Source: Poriferisodalis sp963663635 (GTDB lineage Bacteria > Actinomycetota > Acidimicrobiia > Acidimicrobiales > Poriferisodalaceae). Taken from it: 64,000 nt of DNA. Both the position numbers and the translations under genes were made by a program. This document shows positions 42,955-51,569 of this stretch, one piece after another. The notes under the pieces are model-generated. The model had not been told where the DNA came from. It was given only the letters and a program-made list of their open reading frames with translations, and made no database searches. Position 1 is the stretch's first letter. Each line of letters begins with the position of its first letter. The stretch is from positions 124,001 to 188,000 of the forward strand of contig CAXXMY010000009.1 in the NCBI GenBank assembly GCA_963663635.2. Direction: 5' to 3'.

Positions 42955-44142
42955 TCAGTCCAAGGTGGCGAGCGCCTGGGCCAGGTCGTCCAACAGGTCC
43001 GACGCTGTCTCAAGGCCGACGGACAATCGCACGAGATCGTCGGGGACTTCCAGCGCCGATCCTGCGGCTGATGCGTGAGTCATCGCGCCGGGGTGCTCGA
43101 TCAGCGACTCCACCGCACCGAGCGACTCGGCGAGCGTGAAGACCTTGGTGGCAGCAGCAACTCGTTCCGCGGCATCGCGGCCACCGTGCAGCCGGAACGA
43201 GACCATGCCGCCGAAGCCGCTCATCTGGCGCCGCGCGATGTCGTGGCCAACGTGGTCGTCACGTCCCGGGTACAGCACCGAGCGCACCGCCGGGTGATCT
43301 GCCAGCAATTCGACGATTGCCTCGGCGTTGCTGCAGTGTCGGTCCATGCGCACTGCCAGGGTCTTGACGCCGCGCAAGGCGAGATAGCAGTCGAACGGGC
43401 TGGGCACAGCGCCGACAGCGTTCTGGGTGAACACGAGGTGGTCGGCCAGAGCGTCATCGTTCGTGGCGACGAATCCACCTACGACGTCGCTGTGGCCGCC
43501 GATGTACTTCGTGGCCGAGTGCACTACTGCATCGGCACCGAGCGCCAGCGGTTGCTGCAAGTACGGCGTCGCGAAGGTGTTGTCGACGACGACGATGCCG
43601 CCGAGCTCGTGCGTGATGGCGCAGATCGCCTCGATGTCGAAGATCGTCAGCAGCGGATTGGTCGGCGTCTCGAGCCACACCATCCGGGTTTCGGGCGTCC
43701 AGGTATCGCGGATCTTCTCGGGGGCGGTGAGATCGACGGCAGCAGTCTGCACGCCCGCATTGCCGTGCACCTTGTCGATGAGGCGGAATGTGCCGCCGTA
43801 GGCATCGTCGCCCAGCAACAAGCTGTCGCCTGGACGCAACACCCGCAGCAGCGCGTCCTCGGCTGCGAGACCGCTGGCGAAGGCGAAGCCGTGCTGTGCG
43901 CCCTCGAGCGACGCGACACACACCTGGTAGGCGTGACGCGTCGGATTCCCGGTGCGGCCGTACTCGTAGCCGTGCCGCGGCTGGCCGACGGCCTCCTGGG
44001 CAAACGTGGTCGCCAGCGAGATGGACGTCACGACCGCACCGGTGTACGGGTCGTGGGGCTGCCCAGCGCGGATCGCCCGGGTCTCGAACCCGTACTCGTA
44101 CGGATCCTCGAAGCCCGACTTCTGCGGATCGCCACCTAGCAC
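42955..44142 (-). CDS. Cystathionine gamma-synthase/gamma-lyase (Cys/Met metabolism PLP enzyme)
   Basis: 395-aa PLP enzyme: GYEYGRTGNPTR, ASGLAAEDALLRVL, VWLETPTNPLL, VVDNTFATPYLQQPL and the Schiff-base Lys in HSATKYIGGHSDVVGG. It acts in transsulfuration; lyase versus synthase cannot be decided by eye. Its GTG start (GGAGGTG upstream) overlaps the cystathionine beta-synthase stop by 7 nt. A beta-synthase plus gamma-lyase pair would run homocysteine to cysteine, so lyase is the likelier role. Confidence 0.9.
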   Translation of the reverse strand: MLGGDPQKSGFEDPYEYGFETRAIRAGQPHDPYTGAVVTSISLATTFAQEAVGQPRHGYEYGRTGNPTRHAYQVCVASLEGAQHGFAFASGLAAEDALLRVLRPGDSLLLGDDAYGGTFRLIDKVHGNAGVQTAAVDLTAPEKIRDTWTPETRMVWLETPTNPLLTIFDIEAICAITHELGGIVVVDNTFATPYLQQPLALGADAVVHSATKYIGGHSDVVGGFVATNDDALADHLVFTQNAVGAVPSPFDCYLALRGVKTLAVRMDRHCSNAEAIVELLADHPAVRSVLYPGRDDHVGHDIARRQMSGFGGMVSFRLHGGRDAAERVAAATKVFTLAESLGAVESLIEHPGAMTHASAAGSALEVPDDLVRLSVGLETASDLLDDLAQALATLD

Positions 44143-45551
44143 CCCACACCTCCGGGCAATGCGGACGGGCCGAGCGTCGCCACCGGACGGCCCCCGTCGT
44201 AGACAACAACGGCCTCAGGCGCCCCAAGCGATCCGTAACCGCGCAGCAGCTCGGCCACCCGAGCGGCGGGCTCGCCGACGCCGACTGCCGGCAGCCGTCC
44301 CTCGACAGCGCTCGCGACCATGTCATCGTCGCTGAACGCCAGCAAGCCGTCCTGGGCGACCGACCCGATCACTTGCGCAGCCGCGATCGGCATGGCGCCG
44401 GTGCACACCGGCACAGCACGAAGGCTGGCTTGATCCATGCGCTCCCGTGCCACCGCCACCGAATCATCGGGCCGCACATAGACGAACTCGCCGTCAATGA
44501 GGTCGGCGACGGTGGCGCCGGCGACGGTGCGATCTGTCTCGAAGCCCATCTGCGCCATCCACTCGTCGTCGAACACGCGGCTCAGATAACCGCGGCCCGA
44601 ATCCGGGATGAGCGTCACGACCAGCGACTCGGCTGCGCGGCCAGCGGCATCAAGCTCTCGGGCCACTGCGAGCGCGCCCGCCACGGCAGTGCCGCCCGAG
44701 CCGCCTATCAGCAGACCTTCGGACTGCGTCACGCGCCGAGCCGTAGCGAACGACTCCGCGTCGGTGACGGGGATGACACGGTCGACGACGCCGGGATCGA
44801 ACGTGGCCGGCCAGAAGTCCTCGCCGATGCCCTCCACCAGATAGGGCCGGCCGTCGCCACCTGCGTACACCGACTCGGGCGGATCTGCGACCAAGACCTG
44901 GACATCGGCGTTCTGCTCTTTCAGGTATCGCCCGACGCCGGAGACGGTTCCGCCGGTGCCCGCGCCGGCGACGAAGTGCGTGACGCGCCCAGCGGTCTGG
45001 GACCAGATCTCCGGTCCGGTGCTTTCGTAGTGCGCCAGGGGATTGTGCGGGTTGGCGTACTGGTTCGGCGAGAACGCTCGTGGCGTCTCGGTACGTAGCC
45101 GCTCGGCCGTCGAGTAGCACGAACGCGGGTCCTCGGGCGCGACCGCGTTCGGACACACCACCACCTCGGCGCCGTATGCCCTCAGCAGCGCCACCTTCTC
45201 GGGCGCAACCTTGTCGGTGCACACGAAGATGCACCGGTAGCCGCGCTGCGCAGCCACCACGGCCAGCCCCACGCCAGTGTTGCCCGAGGTGGGCTCGACG
45301 ATGATCCCGCCGGGCGAAAGGATTCCCTCGGCTTCGGCCGCGTCGATCATGGCAACCGCGGCGCGATCCTTCACCGACCCGCCCGGGTTCGTGGTCTCGA
45401 GCTTGGCCACTACAGGGGTCGCAATCCCCTCGGTGATCCGGCTGAGCCGAACCATCGGAGTGCGACCCACCAACTCCAGCACCGATGGGGCGATGTCCAG
45501 CCCTTCAAGCGGGTCCGGCACGCCCCAAGTCATCGGACCTTCTGCAGCCAT
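44136..45551 (-). CDS. cbs: Cystathionine beta-synthase
   Basis: 471-aa PLP enzyme with CBS domains. The catalytic part (~1-340) has VGRTPMVRLSRI, NPGGSVKDRAAVAM (PLP Lys), PTSGNTGVGLAVVA and GTGGTVSGVGRYLKE; the last ~125 residues form a CBS-domain pair (VADLIDGEFVYVRPDDSVAVARERM, IGSVAQDGLLAF). It condenses homocysteine with serine. Length and the CBS pair separate it from plain cysteine synthase. TAGGCT lies 9 nt before the ATG. Confidence 0.93.
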   Translation of the reverse strand: MAAEGPMTWGVPDPLEGLDIAPSVLELVGRTPMVRLSRITEGIATPVVAKLETTNPGGSVKDRAAVAMIDAAEAEGILSPGGIIVEPTSGNTGVGLAVVAAQRGYRCIFVCTDKVAPEKVALLRAYGAEVVVCPNAVAPEDPRSCYSTAERLRTETPRAFSPNQYANPHNPLAHYESTGPEIWSQTAGRVTHFVAGAGTGGTVSGVGRYLKEQNADVQVLVADPPESVYAGGDGRPYLVEGIGEDFWPATFDPGVVDRVIPVTDAESFATARRVTQSEGLLIGGSGGTAVAGALAVARELDAAGRAAESLVVTLIPDSGRGYLSRVFDDEWMAQMGFETDRTVAGATVADLIDGEFVYVRPDDSVAVARERMDQASLRAVPVCTGAMPIAAAQVIGSVAQDGLLAFSDDDMVASAVEGRLPAVGVGEPAARVAELLRGYGSLGAPEAVVVYDGGRPVATLGPSALPGGVGC

Positions 45552-45560
45552 CGGTGCGAA

Positions 45561-45566
45561 AGCCTA
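45561..45566 (-). promoter_or_regulatory. -10 box for cbs transcript
   Basis: TAGGCT on the minus strand, 9 nt before the ATG at 45551; the spacing is at the long end of the pattern. Confidence 0.4.
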
Positions 45567-45625
45567 TGGAGGTCGATGGGGACCCGGCCGCGGTCGACGG
45601 CGGCCATCGTGTGACGACGAGTGAC

Positions 45626-45631
45626 TACGCT
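45626..45631 (+). promoter_or_regulatory. -10 box for leaderless antitoxin transcript
   Basis: TACGCT lies 6 nt before the ATG at 45638. Confidence 0.5.
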
Positions 45632-45637
45632 GTCGTC

Positions 45638-46060
45638 ATGCCTGTTGTCTCCATCAGGTTCTCTGATGTCCCGCTGCATCAACAGCTGAAGAAAACCGCT
45701 CGCCAAAAGGGAGTCGCCATCTCTACGCTCGCGGAACGCTTGATCGGCGAGGGGCTGCGCATGGATGCTCATCCAATGATCTACTTCCGCGACAATCCCT
45801 CGGGCCGGCGTGCCCGGCTCATCGGAGGACCGGACGTACGCGATGTCATCGGCGCAATCGTGGGCGGCGATGTGTCGGTCGAAAAGCGTCGTGCTCGGGC
45901 GGCAGAGATGATGGTGCTGAGCCTCGCCCAGGTCGACGCCGCGCTCGCCTACTACGCCGACTACACCGCCGAGGTCGATGACGAGATAGCGGACCAAATT
46001 CGGTTCGCCGACGAAGCCGAAGCTGCTTGGCGGCGCCAGCAGGCCCTGCTCGAAGCCTGA
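45638..46060 (+). CDS. Putative antitoxin: ribbon-helix-helix-like N-terminus with DUF433-like C-terminus
   Basis: 140-aa protein. VSIRFSDVPLHQQLKKTARQKGVAISTLAERLIGEGLR looks like a ribbon-helix-helix DNA-binding start. HPMIYFRDNPSGRRARLIGGPDVRDVIGAIVGG and LSLAQVDAALAYYADYTAEVD resemble DUF433 antitoxins. It is followed 4 nt later by a DUF5615 PIN-like toxin gene. Such pairs form toxin-antitoxin modules in which the antitoxin represses its own promoter. The ATG is preferred over longer frames because of the -10 box. Confidence 0.75.
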   Translation: MPVVSIRFSDVPLHQQLKKTARQKGVAISTLAERLIGEGLRMDAHPMIYFRDNPSGRRARLIGGPDVRDVIGAIVGGDVSVEKRRARAAEMMVLSLAQVDAALAYYADYTAEVDDEIADQIRFADEAEAAWRRQQALLEA

Positions 46061-46064
46061 CCGC

Positions 46065-46421
46065 GTGCGGCTGCTCATTGATGAGATGCACTCGCCGACG
46101 GTTGCCGCCGCGCTTCGCGCCGACGGCACCGATGCCGTCTCAGTGGCGGCCGAGGCCTCGTTGCGAGGAATGTCAGACGAGCAACTGTTCGAGACCGCGC
46201 TCGAGACCGGCAGCGTCATCGTCACCGAGAACGCTCGCGACTTCGCTGTGCTGGCTGCCCGGCGAATCGCCGATGGCGCGTCCAGCTGCGGGCTTGTCTT
46301 CACCAGCCCGCGACGCTTCAACCGGGCGTCGGCTGCGTACCCCGGCGCCGTCATCGACGCGCTGCGGCGATTCCTCGCCAAACCCCCGATAGAGACCGAT
46401 ACTTGGACCCGCTGGCTATAA
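46065..46421 (+). CDS. DUF5615 family PIN-like toxin
   Basis: 118-aa PIN-like protein. LLIDEMHSPTVAAALRADGTDAVSVAAEASLRGMSDEQLFETALETGSVIVTENARDFAVL carries acidic residues (Asp/Glu near the start, Asp in SDEQ, Glu-Asp in TENARDF) in the order expected of a PIN nuclease site. DUF5615 proteins are predicted RNases of toxin-antitoxin pairs. The GTG start lies 4 nt after the antitoxin stop. Confidence 0.85.
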   Translation: MRLLIDEMHSPTVAAALRADGTDAVSVAAEASLRGMSDEQLFETALETGSVIVTENARDFAVLAARRIADGASSCGLVFTSPRRFNRASAAYPGAVIDALRRFLAKPPIETDTWTRWL

Positions 46422-46515
46422 GAGCGCAGACGGCCGGGTCGACGAGCCGTCGCCGATTGATCAGCGTTCTTGCTCAACCGTCGCTCTAGGCGCCTGCGCG
46501 CATTTCGAGCGCGCT

Positions 46516-49500
46516 TCAGGCCCCGAGTTCGTTGGCGCGAGCCCGGAAGCGCTCGACGTTGGCTTCCTTGATGTCCTCGTAGCCACGGATCATGTCGGGC
46601 AGCTCTGCGATCTCGACGGCACGGGCGTAGGCAGCGTCGCCGCCGCTGGCCAGCGTGTCGAGCGCCCGGGAGATCATGCCGCGGTACTCGTCGATGAGCT
46701 CACGCTCCATGCGGCGATGAGCGGTCTTGCCAAAGATGTCCAGCGTGCCGCCTCGCAGGCCCTTCATCCGGGCCAGCACGGCGAATGCCGCATCGCCAGA
46801 GCGGCCGAGGCCGATCTTCTTCTGCACCCCCATGCGCCGCAGGATCGGCGGGTGCAGCTTGTAGGTGACGTCGGTCTTGTCGCCGAACTGGTCACGCACA
46901 GCCTGCTGGAACGCCTTGCTGCGGTGCAAGCGAGCCACCTCGTATTCGTCCTTGTACGCCATCAGCTTGTACAGGTACCTCGCCACGGCTTCGCTGAGCG
47001 CTGACGAGTCGCCCGCTGCAGCCTCGGCTTCACGCACCTCGGCCACGAAGGAGGCGTAGGCAGCGGCGTAGTCGGCGCTCTGGTAGGCGACGAGGTCGGG
47101 AACACGGATGCGGAGCAGCCGGGCCAGTTCCTCGGACGGATCGGGCACCGAGTCGATGAGCTTCTGCTCACGCTTCGACGGGCCCCCCTCACGCTTGACC
47201 CGGCCGACTCGGTCGACGTGCAACGACTGCAGGAAATCCGGGTCCAGCACGATCTTGCGGCCGATGCGGAACGCCTGAGTGTTCATCTCGACGGCGACGC
47301 CGTTGAGCTCGATAGCCCGCTCGATCGCCGAAGCGCTGATCGGCACCACGCCCGACTGGTACGCAGCTCCCAGCACGAGCACGTTGGCCGGCATGTGCGA
47401 ACGGAACAGGTTGTCCGACAGCGTGCCGGCGTCGAAGTAGACGTTGCGCTCCGGTGTGGTCGCGTCGTCGATCGAGCGCTGGAACGCCGTCCACTCGGGG
47501 AATTCGGCGGCCGTGTCACGCACCATGGCGCTGGTCGGCACCTTGGACGACGACACCAGCGCCACCGTGCGGCCTGCCTGTGCCTTCTCGAGGTTGATCG
47601 GGTTCGTGCCTGACAGCAGGTCGAACACGATGTAGGCATCTGCCTCGCCGGCGCCGACTTTGTTGGCCCCATCGGATCCATCGCCCTCCGCTGCGGCGCC
47701 CATGAGGCGGATCTTCAGATTCGACACCACCGGCCCGCCCTTTTGAGCGAGACCCGTCTGATCCAGGCCGTCGGCCTGCTTGCCGTCGAGGAGCGCTGCG
47801 GTGGCGAGCATCTGGTTCACGGTCACCACGCCGGTGCCGCCGATGCCCATCATCAGGACGTTGCCCTCGTCGAGCCGATCGGGCTCGGGCAGGTCGTCGC
47901 CGATCTCGTCGACGGCGGCAGTCGCCTTGGTGGGCACCTTGCCGCCGGGCACGACCTCGATGAAGGCAGGGCAGTCGCCGTCGAGACAAGTGAAGTCCTT
48001 GTTGCACGACGACTGGTGAATCGCGGTCTTGCGGCCGAACTCGGTCTCGACAGGCTGCACGCTGAGGCAGCTCGACTTCTCGCCGCAGTCGCCGCAGCCT
48101 TCGCAGACGGCCTCGTTGATGAAGACCCTCGTCTTGGGCTCGGCCACCTTGCCGCGCTTGCGGTCACGCCGTAGCTCGGCTGCACATGCCTGGTCGTAGA
48201 TGAGCACCGTGCAGCCCTCAATGTCGCGCAGCACCCGCTGCGCTTCATCGAGCCGGTCGCGGTGCCACACCTCGGTGTCGGGGGCGAACCGAGCGTCGGC
48301 GGGGTACTTGTTGGGATCGTCGGCGACAACCATCAACTTGGTCACGCCCTCTGCGTGCAGCGACCGGGTCAGCGCCGGCACCTCCATGCCGCCGTCCACA
48401 TCCTGGCCGCCGGTCATCGCGACTGCCGCGTTGTAGAGGATCTTGTAGGTCACGTTGGTGCCCGCCGCGATTGCCTGGCGGACCGCCAGCGAACCGGAGT
48501 GGTGGAACGTGCCGTCGCCGATGTTCTGGAACCGATGGTCCATCGTCACGAACGGTGCCGCGCCGACCCACTGCACGCCTTCGCCGCCCATCTGGGTGAT
48601 GCCGCGCACGTTGCGGGTTGGAGTCATGGCTGCCATGCCATGGCAGCCGATGCCACCGCCGGCCTCAGAGCCCTCGGGCACCCAGGTCGAGCGATTGTGC
48701 GGGCAGCCCGAGCAGAACCCGGGTGTGCGGCCCGCAGCCTTGGCGCCGTCTTTAGTGGTGACAGCCAGCGGGATGGTGATGCGCTCGGGCACGGCCGGGC
48801 CGATGCCGTCGCTGCCGAACCGGTCCACCAGGAACGGCCGGACCTTGCGGGCGATCAGATCGGCGTCCATTTCGCCGTGTCCCGGGAACCAAAACTGGTC
48901 CTGCGCGTCGCGCTTGCCCAGGATGCGGGGAGCATCGGGCATTCCGTAGAGGATCTCGCGCGCCAGCGACTCGATGATCGACCGCTTCTCCTCGACCACG
49001 ACGATCACGTCGAGACCGCGGGCGAACTCGCGCAGGCTGGCGGGCTCGAGCGGCCAGACAACGGCCGGCTTGAGGATGCGCACACCGCGGCGGGCGAGCT
49101 CAGCCTCGCTCTGCCCCATGCGGTCAAGCGCTTCGCGCAGGTCGTAGTACGTCTTGCCTGCCGCGATCAGCCCCACTCTCGCGTCGCGGCTGGTGACGGT
49201 TTGGCGGTTGAGCTTGTTCTCTGCCACGAACTTTTCGACCGCAACCATGCGGCCCTCGTGGATCTCGAGCTCCATGCGCACCGCGTTCGGACCGAACAGG
49301 GAGTCCTGCTGGGAGTGCGCCCAGGGTTTTCCTTCCCACTCGAAGGCGGGACGCGTCGCGCTGACCCGACCAGGACCGACTTCGACTGTCGAGTAGCCGT
49401 CGGCGACGTTGGTGACGATCTTGAGCGCCGACCAGAAGCCCGAGTAGCGGGACAGCTCGTAGCCCCAGCGGCCGTAGTCGATGACTTCCTGTACCGAGCC

Positions 49501-50019
49501 GGGGTACAGGATCGGCGTCTGGAAGTGGATGAGCACCGGCTCGGATTCCGACGCCAGCGTCGAGGATTTCGAGGCCGGATCGTCGCCCGCGACGAGCAAC
49601 ACGCCGCCCTTGGGGTCGACACCGCAGACGTTGGCGTGTCGAATGGCGTCACCCGACCGGTCGACGCCGGGCGCCTTGCCGTACCACATGCCCAGAACAC
49701 CGTCGTAGCTGCCCTCGAAGTTGCGGTTCGCCAGCTGGCTGCCCCACACCACCGTGGCCCCGAGATCCTCGTTGAGGCCGGGCTGGAACGTGATGTTGTT
49801 CTCGGCCAGTTCTTCGGCGTTGCCGAGCATCAGGCTGTCGATTCCGCCAAGCGGCGAGCCCCGGTAGCCCGAGACCATCGCGGCGTTGTTCAGCCCGTCA
49901 CGACGGTCTGCGCGCAACTGGTCGAGCAGCACGCGCAGCAGCGCTTGGACGCCTGACATAGCGACATCGCCCTCGGCGCGGTCGAAGCGGTCCTCGAGCT
50001 TGAAGTCTGCGAGTGCCAT
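46516..50019 (-). CDS. Indolepyruvate ferredoxin oxidoreductase family protein (fused)
   Basis: 1167-aa single-chain oxidoreductase oxidising aryl or branched 2-oxo acids to acyl-CoA, with ferredoxin-type electron transfer. Order: pyrimidine-binding/TPP region (SGYRGSPLGGIDS near the start), CoA/domain III, TPP site GDGTFHHSGSLAVRQAIAAGTNVTYKILYNAAVAMTGGQDV, a 4Fe-4S cluster region CEGCGDCGEKSSC, then the gamma-like domain (GIGGTGVVTVNQML, QTGLAQKGGPV) and a C-terminal IorAB tail. The length agrees with fused bacterial enzymes. GGGGGAA precedes the ATG. Its likely role is amino-acid (Phe/Tyr/Trp/Leu) keto-acid catabolism. Confidence 0.93.
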   Translation of the reverse strand: MALADFKLEDRFDRAEGDVAMSGVQALLRVLLDQLRADRRDGLNNAAMVSGYRGSPLGGIDSLMLGNAEELAENNITFQPGLNEDLGATVVWGSQLANRNFEGSYDGVLGMWYGKAPGVDRSGDAIRHANVCGVDPKGGVLLVAGDDPASKSSTLASESEPVLIHFQTPILYPGSVQEVIDYGRWGYELSRYSGFWSALKIVTNVADGYSTVEVGPGRVSATRPAFEWEGKPWAHSQQDSLFGPNAVRMELEIHEGRMVAVEKFVAENKLNRQTVTSRDARVGLIAAGKTYYDLREALDRMGQSEAELARRGVRILKPAVVWPLEPASLREFARGLDVIVVVEEKRSIIESLAREILYGMPDAPRILGKRDAQDQFWFPGHGEMDADLIARKVRPFLVDRFGSDGIGPAVPERITIPLAVTTKDGAKAAGRTPGFCSGCPHNRSTWVPEGSEAGGGIGCHGMAAMTPTRNVRGITQMGGEGVQWVGAAPFVTMDHRFQNIGDGTFHHSGSLAVRQAIAAGTNVTYKILYNAAVAMTGGQDVDGGMEVPALTRSLHAEGVTKLMVVADDPNKYPADARFAPDTEVWHRDRLDEAQRVLRDIEGCTVLIYDQACAAELRRDRKRGKVAEPKTRVFINEAVCEGCGDCGEKSSCLSVQPVETEFGRKTAIHQSSCNKDFTCLDGDCPAFIEVVPGGKVPTKATAAVDEIGDDLPEPDRLDEGNVLMMGIGGTGVVTVNQMLATAALLDGKQADGLDQTGLAQKGGPVVSNLKIRLMGAAAEGDGSDGANKVGAGEADAYIVFDLLSGTNPINLEKAQAGRTVALVSSSKVPTSAMVRDTAAEFPEWTAFQRSIDDATTPERNVYFDAGTLSDNLFRSHMPANVLVLGAAYQSGVVPISASAIERAIELNGVAVEMNTQAFRIGRKIVLDPDFLQSLHVDRVGRVKREGGPSKREQKLIDSVPDPSEELARLLRIRVPDLVAYQSADYAAAYASFVAEVREAEAAAGDSSALSEAVARYLYKLMAYKDEYEVARLHRSKAFQQAVRDQFGDKTDVTYKLHPPILRRMGVQKKIGLGRSGDAAFAVLARMKGLRGGTLDIFGKTAHRRMERELIDEYRGMISRALDTLASGGDAAYARAVEIAELPDMIRGYEDIKEANVERFRARANELGA

Positions 50020-50096
50020 CGTTCCCCCTGGTACGCCGTATCGGCTCGTTTCGGAGGTTACCCGTCAGCCCAAAGGCCTGCCCGTTCGGGAGCCGA

Positions 50097-51422
50097 TCAA
50101 CGCTTGGGCAGCAAAACCGGAGGTGGGAGGGTGAACGCGAGGCCCAGTGCGCACGCGTTCGCGACCGCCGCGAAGGAGAACGTCCAGCCGTAGCCGCCGG
50201 TGGCTCCGAGCAGCAGCTGCGCGACATACGGCCCCACTGCGGCGAACGACCCCGCTGTCGCGAAGAAACGTCCCACGATCGCGCCGGCATGGGTGCGCCC
50301 GAAATAGTCGGCGACCAGCGCCGGGAAGACCGCCACGCTGCCGCCGTAGGACAAGCCGAAGGCGATCGACGAGGCGTACAGCAACGCCAGCCCGTCGGAT
50401 GCCGCGATGCCGACGAACGACAGCGTCTCCACCGCCAGCGCCAGCATCACGGCACGGCGACGGTCGATGTGATCTGACAGCGGGCCGGTCACGATTCTGC
50501 CCACGAGCCCGCCGACGCCGATGGAGCTGATGACTCCTGCCGCCCAAAGCGGCGAAAATCCGAGGCTCCGGGCGTACTGGACGCCATGTGCGAATGGCAC
50601 GAACACCACCACGAACGTCAGAGCGAACATTCCGAAGATGCGCCAGAACACCGAATTGCGCCACGCCTGGGGGGCAGTCCACGCGGTGGCCGGGTCTTCA
50701 GTCGCTGAAGCGTCGCTGCGGGCTGCGGTCACTATGAACGCCGCCGGCGGGGACGCGACCAACGAACGCGCAAGCGGGTAGTCATCAGGATCGGGCTTGC
50801 CCCCGTCGGGCCGTTGGCCGATCGACTCCGGGTCGCGCACGAACACCATTGCGGTGGCAGCCATGAGGACGCCGCCCACGACAGCCATCACGGCAATCGC
50901 AGTCCGCCATCCGTACTGCTCGACGAGCCACGCAGCGATCGGTGGTGCAACGATCCCGCCGGCGCTCCCGCCTGAGCCGACGATGCCCGTCGCCATTCCG
51001 CGCCGCGCGACGAACCAGCGCACGACGGTGGCGTTGGCAGGCACCCACGACGACGACATCCCGAGCGGCGCAATCACAGCAAGGCCGATGAACACCATCG
51101 CGAGGCTTCCCGCGGATGACAGCACCAAGTAGCCCGCTGCCAGCAGCACGGCGCCCCCGGCGATGACCCGGCGCGGGCCGATGCGGTCGGTGAGCTGACC
51201 ACTCCATGCGCTCACTGCGCTGTAGGTGAGGATGTAGGAGGCATACGCGAGCTGCAGCCAGTTCGCCGACCAGCCGGTGTCGGCGTTGATGGCACCCTCG
51301 AAGGTGCCGTAGCTGAACTGGATGCCGTAGACGATGAACAGCACCCAGAACCCGGCCCACGCCACGCGCCAGCCGTGAAACGGTTGCCCGATCAGGAGCC
51401 GATGCGGCACGGAGTCACTCAC
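50097..51422 (-). CDS. MFS transporter (monocarboxylate/oxalate-formate-like)
   Basis: 441-aa twelve-helix MFS protein. GWRVAWAGFWVLFIVYGIQFSYGTFEGAINADTGWS, LTDRIGPRRVIAGG and WLVEQYGWRTAIAVMAVVGG are typical of the monocarboxylate/OxlT-like MFS group. A long polar loop joins the two halves. The GTG start overlaps the end of a 39-codon frame with 15-bp repeats. It lies downstream of the Sec-containing reductase-like gene, and could carry that enzyme's substrate or product. Confidence 0.88.
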   Translation of the reverse strand: MSDSVPHRLLIGQPFHGWRVAWAGFWVLFIVYGIQFSYGTFEGAINADTGWSANWLQLAYASYILTYSAVSAWSGQLTDRIGPRRVIAGGAVLLAAGYLVLSSAGSLAMVFIGLAVIAPLGMSSSWVPANATVVRWFVARRGMATGIVGSGGSAGGIVAPPIAAWLVEQYGWRTAIAVMAVVGGVLMAATAMVFVRDPESIGQRPDGGKPDPDDYPLARSLVASPPAAFIVTAARSDASATEDPATAWTAPQAWRNSVFWRIFGMFALTFVVVFVPFAHGVQYARSLGFSPLWAAGVISSIGVGGLVGRIVTGPLSDHIDRRRAVMLALAVETLSFVGIAASDGLALLYASSIAFGLSYGGSVAVFPALVADYFGRTHAGAIVGRFFATAGSFAAVGPYVAQLLLGATGGYGWTFSFAAVANACALGLAFTLPPPVLLPKR

Positions 51423-51534
51423 CGAATTGCAGGCTGCCGATGAACAGGCTGCCGATCTTCGGGCTGCCGATCTTCAGGCTGCCGGGGCCACCCGGCAGAG
51501 CCCCCCAGCACATCAACTTTGCGCGGGCCGTCAC
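51415..51534 (-). CDS. Possible short peptide with GS-L-x-I repeats, coupled to the MFS gene
   Basis: A 39-codon frame from GTG 51534 (GGAG just in front) ends KIGSPKIGSLFIGSLQFGE and its TGA overlaps the MFS start. The alternating pattern suits a small beta peptide or a leader peptide. Expression is unproven and the GGAG is very close to the start. Confidence 0.3.
   Translation of the reverse strand: MTARAKLMCWGALPGGPGSLKIGSPKIGSLFIGSLQFGE
51430..51487. repeat. Four 15-bp tandem repeat units (last one partial)
   Basis: CAGGCTGCCGATGAA (51430), CAGGCTGCCGATCTT (51445), CGGGCTGCCGATCTT (51460) and a partial CAGGCTGCCGGGG (51475). Confidence 0.9.
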
Positions 51535-51569
51535 CTCCGCAGCGATCAAGGCCCGTCGTGGCCGGCAGG

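Noticed and set aside
42795..43013. N-terminal extension of amt by 73 residues
   Set aside because: The extension is Arg/Trp rich without membrane character and precedes a normal Amt start.
48262..49956. 564-codon open frame antisense to the indolepyruvate oxidoreductase gene
   Set aside because: It mirrors codon positions of the real gene in GC-rich DNA, has no family resemblance and no initiation signal.
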